NCBI GenBank assembly: GCA_964570855.1
Contig: CAZMZR010000142.1
Span: forward strand, 1 to 5,977
Length of the DNA stretch: 5,977 nucleotides
Origin: JAFGPS01 sp964570855
GTDB lineage: Bacteria > Planctomycetota > Phycisphaerae > Sedimentisphaerales > Anaerobacaceae
Reading direction: 5' to 3'
In this document: piece after piece, positions 1 to 5,977 of the stretch
How the letters are laid out: each line of letters starts with the position of its first letter
Numbering within the stretch: position 1 is the first letter of the stretch
The notes under the pieces: generated by a model
Told to the model about the DNA's origin: nothing
What the model saw: the letters and a program-made list of their open reading frames with translations, nothing else
The model's database searches: none
Made by a program: the position numbers and the translations under genes

Positions 1-2420
1 CTTGCCTCATGAATTGCTTGTGGTATTCTGTTCGCCTCAGCAAGAAGGTTCGCCAGATTAAACCGCCATTGAACCTGACCGTAATCCATTTCAAGGGCAA
101 AACAATAATGTTCTATCGCTGCCTCATAATTTCCTTCTCTTCGATAAATATTCGCAAGAGAGATATATGTTGAAGCAGAAGCATTGGGCCTGGAGCACTG
201 TTCCTTCAGCAATTCAACTACCCGGGCTCGAGCCTGCTCAACAATATCTTTATGTTCTTCCGTATCTGCAAGAACTCTGGCCACATAGTTCAAACGGCTG
301 CTGTTATCACCTGCGAGAGTCACAGCCAGGTCGGGTCTGAATACATTATTGATATATATGTTGGCAGCGTTCTGGAAGAACCTACCGTCAAGCTCAAATG
401 CTCTGTTGAATTTATCAAAAGAGGCATTTATTCGTTGTTCCTCAATATCAAGAAGACCGGCTACAAAACAGGCTGTTGGATCACATGGTGCAAGCTGAAA
501 ACCTCTTCGAATATGGTTTGCACCGTTTGGATCGTTTAGAATAAACATTTCAAGCTGACCAACAACACAATAAGCCGCTCCATAAGTGGGACAAAGCAGA
601 CGAACATTATTAAGTTCATTAACGATACGGCGTACAAACTCCAATGCTTTTTCAGAAATAATAATTTCGTTTGTATTGGGATCGGTGGTACGGCTTATAG
701 ACTCCCAGCGATAGACATTTAGCCAGTGATTGTATTTTACGTTTTCCGGCTGATAATCAGCAGCTTTGGCAGTGTTAAATATCAAACCTGCATATGTTTC
801 ATCGCTCACCGGTAAATCTCCATTAATAATGCCTTGCTCGATCGTAAGAGCTTTTTTCCAATGGGCTTCTGCAAGACGAGTATTATTAGCACCAAACAGG
901 GCCCATATACAAACACCTGAAACAACAATAAGAACTATAATTCGAATACTTCGAGAAGTATTAATTACCTCTGTCTCCGGATTGACCTTTCGTCCTATTC
1001 GAGATAAAGTTAGTAAAAGTGCACATGATATTGCTGATAGAAATGCATTGGCCGGCAGGTGCTGACCAAAGTCACTTAAACTATGGAGCATTATTGCAAG
1101 TAAACCAAATCCAAGACCATAGGCAGCCAAGCAAATCGGTATAGATGGATTTTTTATGTTACGAACATAATTTATCCATACTAATATTCCAAAAAACACC
1201 AATGATGCCAAACCTATCAAGCCGGTCTCCTCTGTTGTCTGGGCATATTCGTTTTCAGCATATGCGGCAAGAGCAGAAATTGTAGAACGGTCGAACATTG
1301 GGTAAACAACTTCATGTGTGCCAAGACCCGTTCCCAAAAAAGGAAATTTGGTCCATGCAAGTGATATATCTTTTAATATTTGCCAGCGTCCCCCCTCTGC
1401 CTCGTGTAATTCACGAATGCTTGCCAGTCGATCATAAACTGCGTCAAAACCTATATACAGCACACAGATAAATGCGACAAGTGCCATCAATACTATTATC
1501 CAGCCCCGGCCTTTCATAGACTGCCGAGAGCTAATAACCAAGGTAATAAATCCCCCCGCAATAAGCATACTAATCATTCCGCCGCGGGTCAGTGAAATGA
1601 AAACCGTAGCCGCCCCAAATACAATCATTGCCAGGAGGAACCATATTAATTTAGACTCAGGAGAACTGAAATACTCGAATACTACTGCTGTAGTAACTTT
1701 TTTTCCTATGAATGCTTCATGTATGTTTACAAGAACAAGGCCAAGCGCTGCACCAATAGATAAATTCATAAACTGTCCGTAGTGACTATGGTTTACGAAA
1801 GTGCCGGAGTAAGCTTTACCAGCTTCAGGAGATATAAACCAGTATATTTTCCCATTTCCGAAGAGGTCCTGTAAGAGAGTCAGCACAACAAGCAAGCCTC
1901 CGATTATTGCAATTGAAGCAAGGAGTCGTTTTATCTGGTTTTCCCGGCGGTATATGTTCACAACCACAAAGAAAACTGCTGCTACAGCAAGTACCAATCG
2001 CAAATTATGTTTTGTGGCCTGTGGATAAAAACTCAGCGTCATAGTTTCCAGCAAATTTTCTGAATTCGGCAAATCATTTAAAAGTTCAATCTTTGTTGCT
2101 GCCGTGTTTGGTGATATGACACTAACAAGGCCGGTTGGCAGAGGTATTACTTGAAATACCGCCACAATAATAAAAAGTGCTACAGGGATATATGCCCATG
2201 ACCAAACCAAGCGAGCATTTTCTTCAACGATAAGCTTTAGTAAAAAACATATTATAATTGCTGCTACAAGTGCTATCACAACTTCTTCGCTCCATGCCTC
2301 TACCGCGCCGAATGCAAAAGGCATGAATACCAGAAGCGATATCAACAACAATTCAATAATCCTGTTAAATATACTCTCCGTAACTTTTGTAACATTAATC
2401 TCTACCTGCTTATATCCCAT
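1..2420 (-). CDS. O-antigen ligase/polymerase family (Wzy_C) membrane protein with C-terminal TPR repeats (partial, C-terminus outside window)
   Basis: An uninterrupted frame of 806 codons runs from the ATG at 2420 off the left edge. Residues 1 to about 510 form an integral membrane protein with about 12-13 hydrophobic segments (first ones near 22-40, 46-65, 73-93; last near 491-510). Wzy_C signatures are visible: GTFVNHSHYGQ (206-216), SLTRGG (276-281), GRWQILKD (344-351) with FPFLGTGLG (359-367), NEYAQTTEETGLIGL (390-404) and LHSLSDFGQHLPANA (445-459). From about 515 the protein is soluble and helical. TPR-like units are seen at about 612-645 and 648-680, and clear ones at 748-781 (LANIYRREGNYEAAIEHY) and from 782 onward, cut by the edge. 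Family members polymerise lipid-linked glycan units or ligate glycan to an acceptor at the periplasmic face. In this export/kinase context a Wzy-type polymerase is more likely than a lipid A ligase, but sequence alone does not decide. The start is well supported by a strong ribosome binding site and a stop-start overlap with the phosphatase gene. Confidence 0.9.
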   Translation of the reverse strand, partial: MGYKQVEINVTKVTESIFNRIIELLLISLLVFMPFAFGAVEAWSEEVVIALVAAIIICFLLKLIVEENARLVWSWAYIPVALFIIVAVFQVIPLPTGLVSVISPNTAATKIELLNDLPNSENLLETMTLSFYPQATKHNLRLVLAVAAVFFVVVNIYRRENQIKRLLASIAIIGGLLVVLTLLQDLFGNGKIYWFISPEAGKAYSGTFVNHSHYGQFMNLSIGAALGLVLVNIHEAFIGKKVTTAVVFEYFSSPESKLIWFLLAMIVFGAATVFISLTRGGMISMLIAGGFITLVISSRQSMKGRGWIIVLMALVAFICVLYIGFDAVYDRLASIRELHEAEGGRWQILKDISLAWTKFPFLGTGLGTHEVVYPMFDRSTISALAAYAENEYAQTTEETGLIGLASLVFFGILVWINYVRNIKNPSIPICLAAYGLGFGLLAIMLHSLSDFGQHLPANAFLSAISCALLLTLSRIGRKVNPETEVINTSRSIRIIVLIVVSGVCIWALFGANNTRLAEAHWKKALTIEQGIINGDLPVSDETYAGLIFNTAKAADYQPENVKYNHWLNVYRWESISRTTDPNTNEIIISEKALEFVRRIVNELNNVRLLCPTYGAAYCVVGQLEMFILNDPNGANHIRRGFQLAPCDPTACFVAGLLDIEEQRINASFDKFNRAFELDGRFFQNAANIYINNVFRPDLAVTLAGDNSSRLNYVARVLADTEEHKDIVEQARARVVELLKEQCSRPNASASTYISLANIYRREGNYEAAIEHYCFALEMDYGQVQWRFNLANLLAEANRIPQAIHEA

Positions 2421-3247
2421 TATTCCTTCTCCTGGTGGTTATGGTGCGAAAAAGATAATATATCCAGTCCATTTATCACCCTCAGAGGATTCTCAAAGCA
2501 AACCATACGAGCAACATCCTCACCCAGTTTCGTTTTTATACGTCTGAAAGCAGCTCTCATTTTGGGCTTACGGGAATGTGTATTATGCGAATCAGATGCT
2601 ACAAATTTAGCATAGCCATAAGCCAAAAAGTCCCAAGAGACTCTCTCGACCTCATGTCCGAAATCACCCAACAAACTTGATGCAGTTATTTGAAGAACGG
2701 CAGAGTGCTCAAGCCATCTAAGTAATAGGTCAGGTTCTCTTGTTAAGGCAGCAATTCTTTCAGCATGTGATATAACGGGCTGAATACCCATAGATACAAG
2801 TTCTTGAATTAACGGTTCAATATCTATAAAAACCTCATGTGGAAGTTCGAGAAGAATATATTTTCCGCCGTCAGCAAGGGTCAGTATTGTATCATCTTCC
2901 AGAAGCCGGCAAATCCTTTCATCCACCCTAACCTCACCCCCGGGGACAATTTTAATTGATATTCCATGATTTTTAAGCATATTATTAAGACTCCGGACAG
3001 CCTCTCTCACATTTGCCGAATTATTACGACCTTCATAGCGACCCAACTGGTGAGGAGTCGCCACTGCTTTAATGACACCTTCGGTAGCAAGTGCCCGGCA
3101 CAGCATAAACGCTTCAGAAATAGTAGCAGGACCATCATCAAAACCTGGCAGACAATGGCAGTGAATATCAACAAACTCTTCGCATGCTCGCCCTTTAAGA
3201 CCGCCATCATCGATATCAATCACATTGTCGTTAATAAAGTTTATCAT
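2420..3247 (-). CDS. CpsB/YwqE-type PHP-domain tyrosine-protein phosphatase
   Basis: This is a complete 275-residue cytoplasmic protein with the PHP metallophosphatase fold. Metal-ligand motifs appear in the expected order: DIHCH (H29, H31) with FDDGP (D37, D38), ATPH (H66), GGEVRVD (E105), LLELPH (E134, H137), ISHAER (H161, R164) and ASDSH (D219, H221). In CpsB and YwqE these bind a metal cluster that hydrolyses phosphotyrosine on the partner BY-kinase. The gene lies 32 nt after the kinase gene, which supports that role here. A TGA lies in frame 18 nt upstream of the chosen ATG, so the start cannot be much further out, although no good Shine-Dalgarno sequence precedes it. The PHP domain begins only near residue 25, giving a short acidic N-terminal extension compared with CpsB, where the motif is almost at the start. 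The C-terminus is His-rich (SHHNH) and its last codons double as the ribosome binding site of the next gene. General PHP-family hydrolase activity on another substrate is the main alternative. Confidence 0.92.
   Translation of the reverse strand: MINFINDNVIDIDDGGLKGRACEEFVDIHCHCLPGFDDGPATISEAFMLCRALATEGVIKAVATPHQLGRYEGRNNSANVREAVRSLNNMLKNHGISIKIVPGGEVRVDERICRLLEDDTILTLADGGKYILLELPHEVFIDIEPLIQELVSMGIQPVISHAERIAALTREPDLLLRWLEHSAVLQITASSLLGDFGHEVERVSWDFLAYGYAKFVASDSHNTHSRKPKMRAAFRRIKTKLGEDVARMVCFENPLRVINGLDILSFSHHNHQEKE
2425..2433 (-). promoter_or_regulatory. Shine-Dalgarno site of the Wzy_C gene, inside the phosphatase gene
   Basis: The minus strand reads AGGAGAAGG here, with the AGGAG core ending 8 nt before the ATG at 2420. 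It is the strongest ribosome binding site in the window and decides the start of the Wzy_C gene. It lies within the codons for the last residues (Q-E-K-E) of the phosphatase, whose TAA stop shares its final A with the ATG (TAATG). This arrangement implies translational coupling of the two genes. Confidence 0.85.
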
Positions 3248-3279
3248 TTGTTCTGCATATTCTCAGAATGTTATAATCT

Positions 3280-5490
3280 TTACATTACAGCTACCGTTCT
3301 TTTATCATCAACTTTATTATTCTTTGGGGAGTCATTACCATAATAACCGTAATATTGTCCTCTGTTGTTGTAATAACCGTATCTACTTTTCCTTGGAACA
3401 TCGTTTACGACCGCCCCAAGTATATGCGCGCCTACACTCAATAGTCCGTCCCGGGCTTGTTGACTGAGTCTTCTCGTAGATTTATCAGCTCTCAATACTA
3501 AAAGAGTTATGTCACAAATAGCAGCGAGTATCTGGGCATCAGTCACAGGTGTTACCGGTGGTGAATCGATAATAATACGATCATATTTATTCGAAAGAAG
3601 CTTTAAAACCTCAGCAAAGCTATTGCTGTTTAGTATCTCGGACGGATTTGGCACATCAGGTCCCCGTGAGAGAATATCTAAACCTTTTATTTTTGTGGAC
3701 CGGATCGCTTCCTGTAATGTTATAGCCCCGGCAAGGACACTGATAAGCCCGCAGTTCTCATGGTTGATTTCAAAGACATTATGCTGCATTGGCTTTCGAA
3801 AATCCGCATCAATGATCAGTGTATTCTGTCCGGCCTGAGCCATTGCAATAGCCAAATTACTCACCAAGGTGCTCTTACCATCAGAGGGTGCAGGCGAAGT
3901 AACAAGCATTGTTTTCGCTTCACCAACCGGTGCACCGAAAAAAACAGCCGTGCGTATTGTACGATAGGCTTCCGCCCAGGAGGATTTTGAATCCAGGTAC
4001 ACTTTCTTACCACGCTCTGTTACACTTTCCCGTTTTGACATTGACGGCACAACACCCAAAACAGGCACACCGAGAACAGTGGATATCTCTTCCGCCGAAT
4101 GCAGCTTCTGGTCCATCAAATCACGAAGCAGTGCCAAAGCTCCACCCAGCATAATACCGATTACCAATGCCAAAGCCATGCATTTGGTCTTTTGTGGTGA
4201 AGACGGAGAAGTTGCCGGATGTGCAGCTTCGAGAATACTGATGTTAAGCGCACCGACATCTTCAGTGACATTTAATTCTTTTATCCGGTCGTCAAGAATA
4301 TCGCAATCCCTCTTCGTCTGTTCCCAGTCCGACTGTAATATCGTGTATTGAGCGAGTTGCTCATTCAGGTCAAAAGCCTGCAGACGCTGTTCATCATAAT
4401 ATTTTCTGATTTGCTCTTCTTTTTCTTTGGCTGCATAGTACTCCTGTTCCACCACAGCAAAATGGGACTTTGCAAACTTTTCATCCATCTCGGCAATCTG
4501 AGCCTTCAAACGGTCGATGTCACTTTCAAAAGCAGCAATAGCGGGATGCCCCGGAGCAACTTGTCGCAAACGATTTGTAAGACGGTCTTCCAGTTGTTCT
4601 AATTTAGATGTGAGTTCCGTTTGTTCTTGATCCAGGGATAAGTTTAAACCAGAGGCACGCTGCGCTTCTATAAACTGCTTGATCTTTGCAGGGTCATTAA
4701 CCATTTCTTTAGTGGATTCATAAACTGAATTGCATTCGACAGTGTTGAGTTGAGCTTCCGTTAAAACCACAGACAGTCTTTCAAGCCGGTCTATTACAAC
4801 ATTACCCTGCCTGCCTTCAAATGCTAAAGCCTCATGCTTTTTCCTAAAATCCATCATTGCCATCAGTTTATCTGTTAGATCTTTGCCGCGTTTTTCTTTT
4901 TCACTACGAAGAATTTTTAAAACTTCAGCGGATGTGCTTCGTTTGCGGGTCGCATGATAAGTGATATAGGAATCAACAACAGAATTCACAAGATGTGCTG
5001 CTTCTACGGGATCGGGTGAATCAGAAGAAATACTGATAATATCATCTTTCCTCCCTACTGAGATATTAAGAGCTTTATTTTTTAGATAAGCAGTAGGATT
5101 ATCGATATTATGAAATATTTTCATCCGTCTTACATCCGGTTTTTCGAGGGCAAGGGAAAGTATAGGTGATGATTTTAGAAGTTCAGCCTGCGTAAAGAGA
5201 TAATTCATGGACCGAGTCATTACACCTTCAACTTCTGTGAGGATTTTTGGACCGCTTTGTTCAACATAGATTCGAGAAGTACTTGTATAAATAGGTGTAG
5301 CCTTGGCAATATAAATTAGAGCCAATATTAGAGTCAAAACCACTGCAAAAAATACGATCCAACGACTACGCCACAGGATTTGAAACAAAGTTTCAGGGGA
5401 AAATCCAATGGACTGTGGCATTGCCGCACGTGTATTATTTTTTCCAAGCATGTTGAGCTTATCATTTTGGCTTATCATTTTATTCACCAT
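3280..5490 (-). CDS. Wzc-type polysaccharide co-polymerase / tyrosine autokinase (BY-kinase)
   Basis: This is a complete 736-residue inner-membrane protein that sets polymer chain length and couples synthesis to export. Residues about 30-65 hold the Wzz-domain start and TM1 (about 44-62). A periplasmic region rich in charged heptad-like sequence (about 190-400, probable coiled coil) follows. A proline-rich stretch (about 424-433, HPATSPSSPQ) leads into TM2 (about 438-456). The cytoplasmic kinase has an EAYRTIR oligomerisation motif (507-513, matching ExxRxxR), Walker A PAPSDGKST (533-541, K539), Walker A' TLIIDADFRKP (557-567, D561 and D563) and Walker B RIIIDSPP (638-645, D642). The tail carries seven tyrosines at 704-717, the expected autophosphorylation cluster. 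Kinase and chain-length domains are fused, as in proteobacterial Wzc, and the length fits that family (about 720-750). The start is uncertain: M1 has only a weak upstream purine run, whereas M5 (5478-5476) follows a GGTGA at better spacing. The gene sits between the export gene and its likely phosphatase. Confidence 0.95.
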   Translation of the reverse strand: MVNKMISQNDKLNMLGKNNTRAAMPQSIGFSPETLFQILWRSRWIVFFAVVLTLILALIYIAKATPIYTSTSRIYVEQSGPKILTEVEGVMTRSMNYLFTQAELLKSSPILSLALEKPDVRRMKIFHNIDNPTAYLKNKALNISVGRKDDIISISSDSPDPVEAAHLVNSVVDSYITYHATRKRSTSAEVLKILRSEKEKRGKDLTDKLMAMMDFRKKHEALAFEGRQGNVVIDRLERLSVVLTEAQLNTVECNSVYESTKEMVNDPAKIKQFIEAQRASGLNLSLDQEQTELTSKLEQLEDRLTNRLRQVAPGHPAIAAFESDIDRLKAQIAEMDEKFAKSHFAVVEQEYYAAKEKEEQIRKYYDEQRLQAFDLNEQLAQYTILQSDWEQTKRDCDILDDRIKELNVTEDVGALNISILEAAHPATSPSSPQKTKCMALALVIGIMLGGALALLRDLMDQKLHSAEEISTVLGVPVLGVVPSMSKRESVTERGKKVYLDSKSSWAEAYRTIRTAVFFGAPVGEAKTMLVTSPAPSDGKSTLVSNLAIAMAQAGQNTLIIDADFRKPMQHNVFEINHENCGLISVLAGAITLQEAIRSTKIKGLDILSRGPDVPNPSEILNSNSFAEVLKLLSNKYDRIIIDSPPVTPVTDAQILAAICDITLLVLRADKSTRRLSQQARDGLLSVGAHILGAVVNDVPRKSRYGYYNNRGQYYGYYGNDSPKNNKVDDKRTVAVM
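3340..3381 (-). repeat. Short in-frame direct repeat encoding the YGYY tyrosine cluster of the kinase
   Basis: The 11-mer TACGGTTATTA occurs twice on the minus strand, at 3381-3371 and 3351-3341, exactly 30 nt (10 codons) apart. Each copy encodes Y-G-Y-Y, giving a protein repeat of YGYYNNRGQY followed by YGYYGN. It supplies six of the seven clustered tyrosines at the kinase C-terminus; the seventh (Y713) ends the first 10-residue unit. The arrangement looks like a small tandem duplication, although tyrosine and glycine codon bias could contribute. Confidence 0.7.
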
Positions 5491-5517
5491 GGTTTTGTCT
5501 TGTTAGATAAACTTTCA

Positions 5518-5977
5518 CTATGGTTGTTCTGGTTGTTCCTCCCAAATATCGGATAGATTGTAGTATGTGCCCATATTAATCCTAAATACCCTGTCCAGAA
5601 ACACTTTTGTACGTGTTCTGGGTGTATTTTCCACATAAATAATGTCACCAGGTTTTATACAAATGTTCAAAGCATTTGTAAGACTTGAACTATTCTTAAC
5701 GTTTGCGATTTCGAAAGTCGCATGGACAATCGTGCCGTCTGGCTTCAAACGATAAACAGTAGTGTAGCGAGGCTCAGCAGTCGGATCTAATCCTCCTGCG
5801 AATGCAAGTGCCTGCATTAAATTATATTTCACATCCGGTGGATAAGGAAAGTTGCCAGGTCTGTTAACAAGTCCTATTACAGAAAAAAGCGGCTGCTCGA
5901 GTCGTTCAACTATTACACTATCACCATCCCGAAGTGTAACATCAACAAACGGGATATTGAATCCTTTGACTGGAAGA
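5518..5977 (-). CDS. Wza-type polysaccharide export protein, SLBB domain (partial, N-terminus outside window)
   Basis: This is the 3' end of a gene that enters from the right edge. The open frame runs to the window end with no stop (152 residues plus a TAG stop), so the GTG at 5832 (VKYNLMQ...) is an internal codon, not the true start. The fragment opens with the end of one beta-grasp unit (VTLRDGDSVIVER, residues about 13-25). It then has a full SLBB unit (about 31-117): FSVIGLVNRPG, then LMQALAFAGGL, and the closing IKPGDIIYVEN. These are hallmarks of Wza/KpsD-type outer-membrane export proteins, where SLBB domains form the periplasmic ring of the channel. After the SLBB domain there is only a short tail of about 35 residues (TRTKVFLDRVFRIN, then an acidic, proline-containing end). 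The Poly_export domain and signal peptide expected at the N-terminus are not in view. The gene lies 27 nt upstream of the Wzc-type kinase, the usual partner. The family call is firm; the substrate polymer is unknown. Confidence 0.9.
   Translation of the reverse strand, partial: LPVKGFNIPFVDVTLRDGDSVIVERLEQPLFSVIGLVNRPGNFPYPPDVKYNLMQALAFAGGLDPTAEPRYTTVYRLKPDGTIVHATFEIANVKNSSSLTNALNICIKPGDIIYVENTPRTRTKVFLDRVFRINMGTYYNLSDIWEEQPEQP

Noticed and set aside
252..1782. Plus-strand open frames at 252-539, 766-1065 and 1597-1782
   Set aside because: They lie antisense inside the long Wzy_C frame, which has clear family motifs and TPRs. Their translations show no recognisable domain and have no ribosome binding site or operon context.
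3248..3279. Small inverted repeat ATTCT-G-AGAAT between the kinase and phosphatase genes, considered as a terminator or processing site
   Set aside because: The stem is only 5 bp, AT-rich, with a 1-nt loop and no U-tract, so it is too weak to support a terminator or regulatory call.
2323..3467. Plus-strand open frames at 2323-2547, 2966-3343 and 3225-3467, and a second minus frame at 3007-3219
   Set aside because: All overlap the PHP phosphatase, the end of the Wzy_C gene or the kinase 3' end in other frames. Their sequences look like low-quality shadow translations without motifs.
3509..4602. Several plus-strand open frames opposite the kinase gene (3509-3838, 3760-3990, 3909-4154, 4079-4351, 4348-4602)
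   Set aside because: They are antisense to conserved Walker motifs and the coiled-coil region of the kinase and overlap one another. The minus-strand protein explains the sequence fully.
5491..5517. Possible internal promoter in the gap between the export and kinase genes
   Set aside because: The 27-nt gap shows no recognisable -35/-10 pair and is typical of a within-operon spacing.
5518..5832. A separate 104-residue protein starting at the GTG at 5832
   Set aside because: The frame stays open upstream to the window edge and the upstream residues complete the SLBB domain. The GTG is therefore an internal valine of the export protein.

Overview
The window is a single-direction gene cluster for making and exporting a cell-surface polysaccharide. 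All four genes lie on the minus strand and are tightly packed (27-nt gap, 32-nt gap, 1-nt overlap), so they almost certainly form part of one operon transcribed from high to low coordinates. No convincing plus-strand gene, RNA gene, mobile element, CRISPR array, promoter or terminator was found. Both ends of the window cut through a gene.

In transcription order: (1) 5977-5518, the C-terminal 152 residues of a Wza-type outer-membrane polysaccharide export protein with an SLBB domain; (2) 5490-3280, a complete 736-residue fused chain-length regulator and bacterial tyrosine autokinase (Wzc type) with two membrane segments, a coiled-coil periplasmic part, Walker A, A' and B motifs and a tyrosine-rich tail; (3) 3247-2420, a complete 275-residue PHP-fold metal-dependent phosphatase of the CpsB/YwqE family; (4) 2420-1, an 806-codon but still incomplete O-antigen ligase/polymerase-family (Wzy_C) membrane protein followed by TPR repeats, continuing past position 1.

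The inferred scheme is as follows. The Wzy_C protein polymerises, or transfers, lipid-linked repeat units at the periplasmic face. The Wzc-type kinase controls chain length and links to the export channel. The Wza-type protein forms the outer-membrane exit. The PHP phosphatase removes phosphate from the kinase's tyrosine tail so that the kinase can cycle. The cluster therefore combines a Gram-negative type export channel with the phosphatase class first described in Gram-positive capsule loci.

The organism is a diderm bacterium of moderate, AT-leaning base composition. A Wzy_C protein with a long C-terminal TPR region, beside a BY-kinase and a CpsB-type phosphatase, resembles what I know from Planctomycetes (Phycisphaerae-like lineages) and related PVC or candidate phyla. 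This assignment is an inference from gene style and is weak. Nothing here requires a wholly new system; the points worth a second look are motif variants and architecture.
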